Positions 1-11,534 of a stretch of 64,000 nt of DNA are shown here, piece by piece. The translations under genes and the position numbers were made by a program. Position 1 is the stretch's first letter, and each line of letters begins with the position of its first letter. The notes beneath the pieces are model-generated. The model worked only from the letters and a program-made list of their open reading frames with translations. It was not told the DNA's origin and made no database searches. Source of the stretch: Todiramphus chloris collaris (lineage: Eukaryota; Chordata; Aves; Coraciiformes; Alcedinidae); the NCBI GenBank assembly GCA_025345505.1, contig JANVCC010000011.1, positions 9,584,184 through 9,648,183 on the forward strand. Direction: 5' to 3'.

Positions 1-969
1 TAGGTAAGGGAGGTAAAGAGTAAACAGAGCAGGGAGGTAAAGAGTGACAACTTTCTCTTCCCAAACCATAAGCAGAAATTAAATGTTACCAACATCTGAG
101 TAGCCAGAATCTGCTTAGGTATCTGACTTTTCAACATGAGATAATTGGAGGTGATGGTGGCAGCCTTCCTCAAATATTACTACACTTATTAAATATAACA
201 CTTTGCAATTTAAAAATAAGCCACACATCTTGAGGAACAAGTGTTATCCTGCGAGTTTGCAAGATATAAGGTTGACAATAAGATTGTTGGAAGAGAAAGC
301 ATTTCCTCTCTGCTTGAATTCTCCTTTTTCTTAAAATAAAATAAAAAGTAATGGAAAATGTAATAAAATGTACCAAAATGCATGAAACCTAATCACATAG
401 CTGCTTATTTGTATTCAGCAACCAAATCCTTCTGAGGGAATGGTTATTAAGTGCACCGAATCCCATAATGCTCTTTAAATATCATGTTCAGAAGAAGCAG
501 CAAAGCACAAAGGAAGTGGAACTGTTGTCTCATGGCTCTCTCCTGTTTTAGCCAGTGCCCACTGCAGGTTGTGGTTGTGTAGTTTGAATTGTGCCTGTGG
601 ATCCTAAGCAGTGGGAGATAACTTCTTGCTGTCCTCGGTGTCCATGGAGGAAGACAACACAGATATCAGTCAGTTCTAGGGGAAGACTGACTTGTCAATA
701 ATGTGGCCACTTTCAGGCTATGCTTTGGAAAGCAGTTTATTAATAATTCAGTCTCACTATAGTGGGATCACTGAGTGGTAAGGAAAGCTGAAGGCAGAAA
801 AAGGAAAGGAGTAGGGGAAATGACAGAAAAAAAGGCAAAACCAATACTTTTTTCTTTTGTTCCATACCAAAATTCAGGCTCCTGTAGTCTGGAAAGGAAA
901 GAAACATGATCTTTTTTTGATGCCATTACATTTCAATGAGACAGCCTAGTCCTTGATCCCTCATAGAAT
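1..969. other. Unassigned AT-rich non-coding sequence
   Basis: I see no coding frame of interest, no repeat family and no RNA gene here. The one short open frame, about 68 codons on the minus strand, has no recognisable motif and is what chance would give in AT-rich DNA. Confidence 0.6.
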
Positions 970-1500
970 TATGGCCATACTTCAGACAGCGAGGGACATT
1001 AGGGCTCTGCCTCTGTGCTGGGGGTGAGGAGCCAGCAGTGCTCCCGTTATGACTTGGACCTAAGCATCTGCACTGTGCTTGGGAGGACAGAAGACCGGGA
1101 CACATGTTGAGGGTCTGGCATGGTCACTGCTACCTCAGTCCCTTTTCCCATGAGTTGGAGCCAAAGAACCACAACCAATATGTTCTGCCTGTGGAGTCCC
1201 CCAGGGTGGGCAGAAGGCTGAGCCCCGTCTTGGGGGGCCTGGTCTCTGTGTACAGGTATCTAAGATGAAAAAGTCTCTGAGCAATGGAGTCAAGGGTGGT
1301 GAGAGACCCATGGGGCTAGGACAGGGGACAGCCCCCACCCTGCAAAGGCTGAAGCAGCAAGGGGGCCTTTGCCAGCGGCCCCTCAGGTTTCTGCTTTGCG
1401 GGAGGGAAGGATCAAGGGCAGCCAGCATCCCTGGGATAATCCCTGGTGCAGCATGAGGAGGCTGGGGCACGGCTCCTCATGTGTGCTGCGGGTAAGAAGC
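970..1500. other. Local GC-rich patch, function unknown
   Basis: Base composition rises sharply compared with both flanks. Short open frames occur on both strands, about 111 codons minus and 63 codons plus, largely overlapping. Neither shows a domain or motif I recognise. A donor-like GGGTAAGA lies near 1488-1495, just after the plus-strand frame closes. The patch has few CpG dinucleotides, so it is not a classical CpG island. It could be an old repeat, a degraded exon or a regulatory segment, and I cannot tell which. Confidence 0.35.
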
Positions 1501-2388
1501 TGACAGCTGTCTGCTTTGAAAAAGCTGAATTTCATAAAGGAGCCATCTTTCTGCAGGTTGCTGCTTTGTATATGAAAGTGTCAACAGCAGCTAAGAATCC
1601 TTTGCCTTCCAGACATAAGAAATACTAGGGCTTCCATGTTTATATCCTTTTAAAAAAAGTGCATGAAAGAAAGCTACAATCCATGAAAATTACTGCCCTG
1701 AATTTTGTGTCCCCATATCCTATTAAAGTTAGAGGCATACAAGAGCATCTTTTGGGGAGGGCAGAGAAAACCCAAACAAACAAGCAGACTCACAGACTGT
1801 ATTTTCTTTCTTCATCTTGATTTTGTGAAAACCTGCTTGTAACTGAGAAGAGGAACAGTTTATCTTCAGCTGCCCTATTTACGTTACAAGAGTGTGACCA
1901 AGAAATCAATGTACTTAGCAGAAGAGAAAGGTGCCATGTTGTAACTAGGTCATAAACACACTATCTCTCTTTTGCCTTGAAGACCTGCTCTTCTATTTTC
2001 TGTTTTGTGTTTCAATACAAAAATACATTGCTTTTGTAAAAGCCCCATTCCCAAACTTCTCCATGATGTGAGCTTTTAATTTTCATTTCTGATCACGGGT
2101 GCATTGACTATTACAGGATGTGTATCCTGTATGTACAGTCCATCAAAAAGTGAGAAAACCAGAAAGAGTATCAAGACCATGTCTTGCAATATCCCCTCTT
2201 GTAAATAATCCAAATAAAATATCGATCCCATGATTCATCTTGAACATTTAATCAAGGGTCAGATAACCTTTACTCATGTCATATTCCTTTTTGATACTTC
2301 ATTGATAATGAGATAGGTGTTTTAAAGGGCTGAGCACACATTTTAGCAAGGCAAAGCTAAAATGCTTTCTTGTGCGTGCTGGTTGATG
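1501..2388. other. Unassigned non-coding sequence
   Basis: AT-rich, with short homopolymer runs only. I see no gene or repeat that I can name. Confidence 0.5.
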
Positions 2389-2416
2389 AGAATCACAGAA
2401 TGTTAAGGGTTGGACA
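2389..2416 (-). mobile_element. CR1 LINE 3'-terminal scrap, minus orientation
   Basis: The stretch begins GAATCACAGAATG and continues into AGGGTTGGA. This is how the reverse complement of a CR1 3' terminus reads on the plus strand. It breaks off after about 28 bp and is followed at once by CR1 sequence in the opposite (plus) orientation. Either two insertions abut, or one element was inverted on insertion (twin priming or an internal inversion). Confidence 0.6.
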
Positions 2417-3049
2417 GGAGCAGACAGTGTGCGCTTGCAGGCCAGAAGACCAGTCGCATCCTGGGCTGCATCAAAAGAAGTGTGGCCAGCAGATCGAGAG
2501 AGCTGATTCTGCCACTTTTTTTCTGGAGAGACCTCACCTGGAGTACTGTGTCCAGTTCTGGAGCCCTCAGTACAGGAGGAACATGGATCTGATGGAGCAT
2601 GTCCAGCAGAGGGCCACAAAAATGATCAGGGCACTGGAACACCTCTCCTATGAAGACAGGCTAAGGGAGCTTGTTCAGTCTGGAGAAGAGAAGGCTCTGG
2701 AGAAACCAAATAGTGTCCTTCCCGTACATGAAAGGGGCCTAGAAGGGAAAGGAACTATTTACAAAGGCACGTAGTGAGAGGATGGGAGGCAGTGGTTTTT
2801 AACTAGAAAAGAGTAGATTTAGAGTGGATGTTAGGAACAAGTTCTTTACCATGAGGGTGGTGGAACACTGGAACAGGTTGCCCAGGGAGTTATTTGAGGC
2901 CCCGTCCCTGGAGATATTCAAGGTTAGGCTTCATGAGGCTCTGAGTAACCTGATCTAGTTGAGGATGTCCCTGCTGTCACTGAAGGGGGGTCAGAGTAGA
3001 TGACCTTTAGAGGTGCCTTCTGGCCCAAACCATTCTGTGATTCTATGAT
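2417..3049 (+). mobile_element. CR1 non-LTR retrotransposon, 5'-truncated, plus strand
   Basis: The element carries the end of the CR1 second open reading frame, downstream of the reverse transcriptase, and the 3' UTR. Frame-shifted pieces are readable: a [13 protein letters not shown]-like stretch near 2461-2500, a [27 protein letters not shown]-type region over about 2545-2628, and a bipartite DNA track encoding residues like VESPSLEIFK is replaced here by a diverged version near 2900-2925. It ends with a short GGTGCCTTCTGGCCCAAACC segment followed by CATTCTGTGATTCTATGAT, the hallmark CR1 tail. Several frameshifts and a T-rich insertion near 2514-2521 show that it is dead. 5' truncation is normal for this family. 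Confidence 0.93.
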
Positions 3050-3819
3050 AATGTGGATAAGGAGAAAGCCAACTTGATCTGCAACAGAGCAAACCACATA
3101 CTAATTCCTCCACTTTTTCTTTCTCCCAAGAGGTTTCACAGACACAGTGCAAGGCAGTAGATGAGTCCCAGTTCAGATCATTGTGAAACTGTTCCCACCT
3201 GTCCCTTCTACAACCACTCCCTGTTGTATAGCTGTCATTACTGGAAGCAACGCATGGCCCTGTGGGCAGTGTGGTAAGCAAACAAAAATATTCAGTTATT
3301 CCACATGTTTTGATTTTCTTGTCATCTCAAACAAGGATAGTGGTAAATAGTGTGATAATTAAATTCTCAGAAGGTAGTAAGTCAGGCACCACTGCAGAGG
3401 ACTGCCATGGTCTCAAAATGCTACAGCAGTAAGATCAGAGATTAGATGGTACTTCCAGAATATAACAAAATGAAATTCAGTTTTGCCACAGGAATACTAA
3501 TGTGTCTGAGCAAAAGCAATCACAAACAAGGGGAGACAGTGCAAGGGGAGACCTATGTTTTGCAGCAAAAATTACAAAGGAGAAGTTAATGGGCAGTTAG
3601 ACACAAATTTCTACTGTGAGATGTCAGCAACAAGGCTGCAGCTGAACTGACAAATCATTGCTCTTTTGCCCACTTACTAATTTCCTTTGTCTTCTTCCTA
3701 ATTTCAACAGTAATTCCAACTTTCCTTAGGCATGTGGCTTGGATGGCGGGAACAGCACCTTGGGTAGTTACAGGGGATGTTGCAGCTTTTAACAGCAACA
3801 GCTGCACAAAGGTCTAGGA
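3050..3819. other. Unassigned non-coding sequence
   Basis: No recognisable gene or repeat. Short open frames here show no motif. Confidence 0.5.
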
Positions 3820-3945
3820 CCATTCTCTGTGGCCAACTCTCCACAGCTGACTCTTTGTGGCCAGCTCTCCGCAGTCAACTCTCCATGAGACAATCTCCAT
3901 GGCCAGCTCTGTGAAGAGATAACTCTATGGGGCTCAGCAGATTCC
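3820..3945 (+). repeat. Degenerate minisatellite, copy A of an inverted pair
   Basis: Imperfect units of about 30 bp repeat the theme GTGGCCAACTCTCCACAG / GTGGCCAGCTCTCCGCAG / CTCCATGGCCAGCTCTGTG. The 16 bases at 3895-3910 are the exact reverse complement of 4742-4757. The similarity extends roughly 60 bp, including a shared AACTCTATGGGG-like end near 3921-3933. Such blocks occur inside some avian LTRs and long terminal repeats, but I found no LTR boundaries around it. Confidence 0.55.
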
Positions 3946-4714
3946 ATTGGTCCTCCCTGGTTTGCAGTGCAGCAACGATCCTCCCCATTGCATGGCAAGC
4001 TCTGCAAATCCCTTGAACATTGCCAGGAGCTCTGCACTGCACACTGGGGATCCCTGAGTGCCTGGCAGCAAGTGTTCTTTCATGGGTGGGAGACAGGAGA
4101 CCACCATTTAGCCTTCAGTATACATTACATTAGAGGGAAGAGGATAAGGTGCCAGGCAGGAGGGCAAACAGTGGTACAGATGGGTGCAAGCAATGTGGGG
4201 AACAGCTCTGGGTGCAGCCCTGGGCTCGGAGGGGAGCTGCACACCTGAGCACTACCTGGAGGGAGAGCTTGCCATTTTTTTGGCCTTAGCCTGTTTTTTT
4301 TCTCTCTTTTTTTGGAGGGGATTTAGGACAATTCATCACAACTAACCCAACACATTGAGCTGAACTGTCCTATACTCAGAGGAGAGAGCTACAGGAGGGT
4401 TTTGCTTGGGAACCTGAGGAGCAGGTGGCTTCTCCACTGCCTCCCACTGACTGCTAAGCCCCTACAGCCACTTTAGTGCTGGTAGTGCCATGTGTGGTGT
4501 GCAGATGGGGAAAAAGCGCCATGGTGGTGGGGACTGCTGGCTCCTCATGCTTCTGGTTGCCTGGGGCTGAAGAGAATGCTGGAGTGGTGGGATGCTGTGC
4601 CTGTAAGTCCTCCAATTTAAAAAGAAACATCACTTTACCCCATCAAAAAGGGAATAAAATCTCCAAGACAAGGCAGGAATGATCTTGTAAATGGTCTTCT
4701 CTCTGCCTCCCATG
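3946..4714. other. Unassigned spacer between inverted minisatellite blocks
   Basis: Moderately GC-rich with several G-rich runs. Open frames of 93 and 68 codons on the plus strand have no recognisable motif. It may be the interior of an old mobile element whose ends are the inverted blocks on either side. That is inference only. Confidence 0.35.
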
Positions 4715-4775
4715 AGACACCCCTATAGAGCTGTCCAGTGAAGAGCTGGCCATGGAGAACTGGCCATGGAAAGTT
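4715..4775 (-). repeat. Degenerate minisatellite, copy B (inverted relative to 3820-3945)
   Basis: It reads AGAGCTGTCCAG, then AGAGCTGGCCATGGAGAAC, then TGGCCATGGAAAG. This is the same unit as copy A in the opposite direction. The 16-base stretch 4742-4757 is a perfect inverted match to 3895-3910. Confidence 0.55.
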
Positions 4776-4798
4776 GTTCCATTCTAGCCTGACCACCT

Positions 4799-4857
4799 CC
4801 AAAATCATTTGTGAGTGGGAAAGGAGGAGGACAAGGAGGAAGAGGAGGAGAAATTTG
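4799..4857 (+). repeat. Purine-rich low-complexity tract
   Basis: A nearly uninterrupted run of G and A built from GGA/GAA triplets just downstream of the minisatellite block. It probably has a simple-sequence origin. Confidence 0.7.
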
Positions 4858-7397
4858 CTATTTCCTAGCAAAAGTTTCAACACAGGTTGAACAGCCCAGT
4901 GGATGGCCCACAGGTATTTGAGAAGTCAGCAAACCTGCAGGGAGACCTGTTGGTGCTGGGAGAGATGGATGGTATGGGCAGGGCATGAAAGGGAGAAGAA
5001 GAGGAGAAGACACCATGATTCTGACTGTTAGTCCTGATGTTGTGCTGTGGCTTTTTTTGGTGTATTCTAAAGAATGTGGAGTAATGATGGAAAATGCAGA
5101 ACTGCTTGGCTCAGGAGGTTTCCTTTACCCAAGTCGCCAACTTCAAAGGGAAAAGACTTCTTTCTCCAATTTTCATGGAGAATGTGTTTCTGCATAAAAG
5201 TTTCTAGGTATGGAAAGAGGTAGACACATGTACACACACAGTTTTTGTTGGTGGTGCAGTTTATGAATAAGTTCAGACAAGCTATTCCTATTTTCACAGT
5301 GGAGACCATGAATGAGAGTCCTATAGTTCACTGAGGAAAACTGTATTTTAAAGTTTCATGTGGGAAAGATCTGAGCTATTTTCATACATGCTTCCCTTAA
5401 AACCTTCTCCTTTTTTAAAGGAAAAAATATTTATTGTTGCTGTATTCAACATACCTGACACAAAACAATTTTTCTCCTGGTTTATGCCATTAATGGAAAA
5501 ATTCTACTGGAAGAGAAGTGAATTTTTTTGGCCAAATGTAATGGGGAAAGTAAATTCAGACCTGATCTGATTCAAACAGTAATACAATTATAAAACGTTT
5601 AAATATGGAGTTTCGAAAGAACTGTATTGTCTACAGTGTTATTCATGTTGTCCTTGCACTGCAGCATATTTTATGACAGAAGAACTACTCCTACCTCAAA
5701 TGTTGTCTGTTAGGTCATGCAGCCAGCCCCTCCTCAGCTGACAGTCCCTCTGTCAGATCTACAAAAGCAGTGGCACAAGAGGGAGGCACGTAAAATTCCT
5801 TCTTGGCCACCTTTGTCATGTCCTGTCATGGCGTCCCCGCCCCAGTTTGAATGTCCATTTATTCATTTACAGCAATTCACTTGCAGCTGGGCTTACTGGC
5901 ACTGGGATTTATACCACAGGGAGCCATAACAAGAAGTCACTGTATACTTAAAATCCAAATAATAAGAAAAAGATGTTTACTTCTTTTCTGAATTTGCATC
6001 ATTGAATTGGGTTATGTCTTCAAGCTTTTCCCCACAAATATGGGAACTAGAAACCCGCTTTAGAAAGTCAGAGTCCTATAGACCAAGGGCCTCCAGGAGC
6101 TGTGGCTTCAATGAAACATTGACATTGCAATAGCTGTGTCACACCTTACCTGTAGGACCGTCTGGATGTATCTCACTTAATTCTGAGCTTATGTGTGATC
6201 ATGTTCGTGACATTTTCTTGACCCACATTTCGTCTCACTGGGCAAAATGAGACTTTTGGTTAATAAATAATGTTTTGTTGTCTGTCTCAAAACCCAGGTG
6301 ATCAATGGCTTCCAAAGATGAGTGCTTCTGATACACAGACTTACTCTCATCATCTGAAAGGGCTTTCAACCTTCCTTTGTAATTGCAAACCAAGCAGGTG
6401 GACATGGAGGTGCCAAGGGCAGGTGGAAGGGTAAAGTTGGATCTTGCGCATATGCAGACTAGAAGAAATATTTTTTAAAATCAAATCAGGCACACAACTG
6501 TTAAAACTGCAGTTAAAGTGGGGAAAGGACTTTTACAAATGATATACAATGTTCTGCTGGCTTCTACAGATGGAAGTTGGAAGGGGAAAGAAAATAACAC
6601 TTACATAATATAAAAAAACCCATATATATTGCACATAAAGAAGGTATCTGAGGGAAGGAAGGGGAATCATACTGATAAAAACAAAACAGAGTTAAGAAAA
6701 GCTGCCTGTAAGGATAAAAGGAAAGATCCCAATCCTAAAAGGGCATCTTGGTGTGTTCAGCATCTAACCTTTGCCTCCCACAGATTTTGTATGGAAACAC
6801 ACCTGATAGATGTGTCTCTTTGGGATTTCAGATGGGAAAGCAGCCCTGAGTCAGGGTGATACTATCTGGTTTTCAGGTTCCACTGGTGAAGAATGTGCAG
6901 AGGGTTTTTTGAACACCACTTAGCTCCCTGTGGATTGGTTTTCACCCATGTCTGAGCAGGGTGAGCATGTGGTGCAAAGCTGCAGCCCAGGGTCCTAGTT
7001 TCTTTGAATGTCAAGGAAGAGAAAAAAGACATCTGAGTTTGGCTGGCTGGCATTAACTTGCAGATGCTTAAAGAAAAGTGGTTTCTGAGACTGTACTCAG
7101 TGGATGTGCACACGTGCACGCTCCCATGTATACCTCACTCTTCCTCCATTTGAATCCACTGTCTTCATACAAAACTGACACTGTGAAGAGGCCAGGTTCC
7201 TATAACTTGTTAATGAGTGTAATAACAGAGGGGAGGAAGCAGTGGCCCTTCAGAAGGAAAGGTTGCATTTCCTCAAATACTCATGTTTCATGGTCTTATC
7301 TATTAAACAATATGCAGAGGAAGAATATTGTAGCAGCACTGACACAGAAAATGGAGCCCGTGGAGCCTCTGGACCCTGTTGGACACTAGAGAAGCCA
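4858..7397. other. Unassigned non-coding sequence
   Basis: No gene, RNA gene or named repeat seen. Open frames up to about 103 codons overlap in several frames and carry no motif. Confidence 0.5.
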
Positions 7398-7449
7398 CTC
7401 TACATCAGCTCCGTCAGGAACCGCTCTACGTACAGCTCCATCAGAAACA
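7398..7449 (+). repeat. Two-copy 26-bp tandem duplication
   Basis: CTCTACATCAGCTCCGTCAG at 7398 recurs as CTCTACGTACAGCTCCATCAG at 7424, a period of 26 bp with a few substitutions. The period is not a multiple of three, which argues against a coding repeat. Confidence 0.7.
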
Positions 7450-8289
7450 TTTTTGTTGTAGTTCCACCTTATGCAGATCAACCTGTTTTCCTCTACAGAC
7501 AAGGAAAGGAACCAGAATATTCTTTGGTGCTGTTGACCTTTTGCAATGTCTTTTCCTACATGGTGGGATGTTGACAGGATCCAGAAGGCTGTAATGGCAC
7601 AACAACCTGCCAGTAAAGGATCTGCAGGGGACCACTGTAGCATCATGGTCATACTTGTACACTGGCCAAATAAGGTGAATTTTGTGTTCTCCACAGATTT
7701 CACTCATGCTGCCTAAATTTTAAATCCTTTAAAACACTTTAAATAACTAGGCCCAGCCTACTGGAATTACAACTTGTTCCCACATGATTTTTCCTTCTTT
7801 TTGGAACTACTGTTTCCCCCATTTTTTTTCATTTTTAATTCTTCCAATTTCAGAAAAAATAGAGCTAAGGTTTCCATAGCAACTTTAACTCTAATCCTTA
7901 TTTGCATTACAATAAAATTATTCATTTAATGTTCATGAGAGCCTACTATCTAACCTCATGGTCGTATTGGTCTGTTAAGTCCAAGTCCTTGCCCGGATCT
8001 CTGGAAACAGTTAAGGATATGACACATATATATGTTGTTATCGTATTTCCAAGGGACAGAAATTATGGGGTGTGTTGGGAATGACATTGGGTCAATGTTC
8101 AAATAATTATAGCTAAAAGGTATGCTTTATATGGTTAGTGATGCCTTTCAGTCACTGAGGAGGAAAAGGAAGTTATTTAAAAACATAATTGTTGAGGTAG
8201 TCTCTGGAAAGAAAACAGATACTTCTTTGTGATAATTGGTTTTGTTGGTATACCAGGGTCCTAGGAATTTTATTGGAGTTATTAACTGC
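7450..8289. other. Unassigned non-coding sequence
   Basis: Nothing recognisable. The two overlapping minus-strand frames of about 88-105 codons look like chance. Confidence 0.5.
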
Positions 8290-8412
8290 CTTATTCAATC
8301 TCATATAATGGTCTTATATAAGTCTCATACAACAGCCATACATTATATAACAGTCTCATATAACAGTCACATATATACACTCATAAATTCAGTCTGATAT
8401 AGCAGTCAGTGT
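8290..8412 (+). repeat. Degenerate tandem repeat of TCTCATATAACAGTC-like units
   Basis: At least five imperfect copies of a 15-25 bp unit run through this stretch: CTCATATAATGGTC, CTCATACAACAGCC, CTCATATAACAGTC, CTCATAAATTCAGTC and CTGATATAGCAGTC. The array is AT-rich and diverged. Confidence 0.75.
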
Positions 8413-10721
8413 GTGTCAGTTTGAGAGTTTAAGTTTAAAAATTCTTTTTTTGTCTTTTTTTATTTTTTTGCTAAGCATGTAGTCTTTTCATTTAACTGCA
8501 TACTCAGACAACACATCCATAATTGCCTCTGTTACAAAAGTATGAACTGGCGGAAATGAAACATATGTGGTTGGAGACAGATTTCTAAACCTATAGTCAG
8601 ACACTTCCAAAGAGATCTCTTTTTCAAAACACTGTCATTTTAGCAACCGAGTTGATGCTATTTGCTTCATTTGAGATGATAGGTATTTAGTGCTCTAGAA
8701 AATTAAAGCAGTTATTTGAGTGCCTAGTGGGAATAAACATCGTAATTTTAGACAACCACTTTTAGAATCTTGTATCTTGGTTTGAATTTTGTTCTGGATA
8801 TAGGAGGGGATATTAAAATAAACTTGTAGCTTGCCAGGAAAATGACTTTTTAATGGGGACTTGTAAATTCAGGGACTACCTATGTCTTTTTGAAAACAAA
8901 AACATCTATATATTTAAAAAAAAATCTCAAAACCTTACTGTATAGCCTACAGACACAAATCCTTATGCGTTGGAGAACATCTTCATCTGTTGAGCTGAAA
9001 TGAGATCATAGCAAGGTGTAGATTCCTAAGAACCATATAGCTGTTACTTGCAATGACTTTCTTTCTGGTTGGTTGTTGGGAGTGCAGAAAGTGGCAACTG
9101 TCAGGGGTTCCACAATGGAAAACTGTTTTCTTTGACAGTGGGTTTGTATTCCTGACGCTCTGGAACTGGCTTGGTCTGACGAAATGCTATGGCAGCCTTT
9201 GTGTTCAGTTTGCCAGGAAAGCAGACAGACTAGCCTGGCTGTCAGTCCTGGCAGCATTGGCCATCATCATTACAGTTCCAAGGATGGATTTTAATCCATT
9301 CAGTGTTCACCTGTTTTGATAGGTTATAATGAAAATGATGTCTGCTAATTACATGTCGAATAAAGCGGACAATGCTGGAGGGTGCTAGAAAAATGGAATG
9401 CTTGTGTCACTCATCTACGGTCATTTAAGTGGCCTGAAGTGGTCAGAAACATTGTTACATGATGCTTTTTGCAATGTATCTAGAAAGCTACGATTTAGTG
9501 TTTGGTAATGAATCATGGCTGCTGAGGAAGGCTGAGAAATGTCTGGATGGTTGGTTTAATTCTTACCATTTTGGTCAGCTGTCACAGATGTTTCTCTCTG
9601 AACCCCAGCCATGATGCCTCTCACAAGTTTGCTGGCTTTCTTCCATTCCTTGGGCTCATCCATTTAATGTAAAAATAACAATAAATGTCCCCACCTCCTC
9701 AATTCAGAAAATAGCTTTATGCAGAAATGTTGCCATGCAGTAAGTGATTATGGGATTGCTGGTGATGTTGTGAAAAGACTGCCAGTAGTGGATCTAATAG
9801 CACATCCCAGCAGGCTAAAGAACCTGAAGAGCCAGCTACAAATTGGCAGGATAACATTCAGATGGTGAGCAAGTTATATTGTTTTGGGACTTCCATAATG
9901 GTTGTGATTTATATCATGTCTGTACAACTGCTATCAACTTTCCAAAGAGAGATGAAAATAAAGCATTCCCAGGGAAAGGTACTGCTGAGACCAGTAAAAG
10001 GGAGAGGAGTGGGCTCTGGGAAAGGAAGTCAAATGCTACAGCATTTTAATTAAGTTCCCCTACAATGTTATGTAATTATTAAACAGAATAATAATGTATC
10101 TTGTTTTTGCAATATTTATCACTTTATTTTCTGATACCAGAGCATGGTGGGTTAAACTTGGCTGGCTGCCAGATGCCCACTCAACTGCTCACTCCCTCCC
10201 ACTCCTGGATAGGACAGGAGGAGAAAATATGATTTAAAAGGTCCTGCATCAAGATAAAGGCAGGGAGATCAGTTCCCAGTCCATTGCAGAGCCAGCAGGA
10301 ACTGTTTGTGTCCAGCACAGGCCATCCCCTGACCTACTCCCGCAGAGGCCACCACTACGGTCCCTCTGATGCTAAAACTGTGCCAGCAACACCAAATACA
10401 CGGAGTCTTAAAAGTATTCCATTTTAAAGAACATTTTTCAACATAAACCTTATTTACTTGCCAATAACTTGACTCTTGTAGGTACCTCCTTTCTGGGTAC
10501 CCTGAAGTGGGCGGTTTTTCTTTTTGTGAGTGTGTGCACATTTTGGGTTATCTTTCTAAAAATGAATGTTCACAAAACTTAAAAATTGGTTTTGTAGTAT
10601 TATATTATTATAAATTATATGTGCTATTATACACAATATATATAGTGTACCCTCAGAGAGTTTGCTTATACAAAACTCAGAGAAGTGTCTGACACACCAG
10701 AAGTCTGTGCTTGTTCCAATT
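8413..10721. other. Unassigned non-coding sequence
   Basis: T-rich tracts lie near 8440-8470. No gene, LTR or LINE recognised. Open frames of about 83-90 codons are unsupported. Confidence 0.5.
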
Positions 10722-11534
10722 CAGTGAGACCTGAACAGGATGGAGATCTGGGTGGAGGGGAACCTAATGAAGTTCAACAAGGTCAATTGCAGAGTCCTGC
10801 ACCTGGGGAAGAATAACTCCATGCACCAGTACAGATTAGGGGTTGATCTACTGGAAAAAACTCTGTGGAGAAGGACCTTGGAGTCCTGGTGGACAATAAG
10901 TTATCCATGGGACAGCAATGTGATTTTGTGTCCAGGAAGGCCAATGGTCTCCTGGGGTGCATTAAAAAGAGTGGGACCAGCAAGATCGATGGAGGTTCTC
11001 CTCTTCCATTACTCTGCTCTAGTGAGGCCACTTGTACTATGTCCAGTTCTGGGCTCCCTGGTTCAAAAGAGACACGGAACTACTGGAGAGAGTCCAACAG
11101 AGAGTTACAAAGATGATCAGAGGACAGGAGCATCTCCCTTATGAGGAAAGGCTGAGAGCCCTGGGGCTGTTTAGTCTGGAGAAGAGAAGGCTGAGAGGGG
11201 ATCTTGTCAATGCTTATAAATATCTGAAAGATGGTGTCAGGAGAATGGGGCCAGATTCTTCTCAGTCGTGCCCAGTGGTAGTATAAGGTGCAACAGGCAC
11301 AAACTAGAACACAAGAAGTTCCTGAACATGTGGAAAAACTTCTTTCCTGTGAGGATGACAGAGCACAGGAACATGCTGCACAGAGATGCAGTCTCCTTCT
11401 CTGGAGATATTCAAAACCTGTCTGGATGGGTTCCTGTGCAACCTGCCCTAGGTGAACCTGCTTTAGCAGGGGGGTTGGACTAGATGATCTACAGAGGTCC
11501 ATTCCAACACATTCTATGATTCTCTGATTCTCTT
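10722..11534 (+). mobile_element. CR1 non-LTR retrotransposon, 5'-truncated, plus strand
   Basis: This holds about 800 bp of the 3' half of CR1. It starts within the second open reading frame after the reverse transcriptase core, in a segment encoding NLMKFNKVNCRVLHLGKNN. It continues through frame-shifted pieces ([19 protein letters not shown] at about 10870-10926; [20 protein letters not shown] at about 11038-11100; [20 protein letters not shown] at about 11141-11203). The 3' UTR then gives CAGGGGGGTTGGACTAGATG and ends CATTCTATGATTCTCTGATTCT. At least two frameshifts separate the readable pieces, so no functional protein remains. The best-preserved frame is 84 codons, 11032-11286. Confidence 0.96.

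Noticed and set aside
960-985. TCATAGAATTATGGCC, resembling a reversed CR1 tail
   Set aside because: The match stops after about ten bases, with no CR1 3' UTR following.
1135-1470. 111-codon minus-strand frame in the GC-rich patch
   Set aside because: Proline-rich chance translation of GC-rich DNA. An overlapping plus-strand frame exists and no motif is seen.
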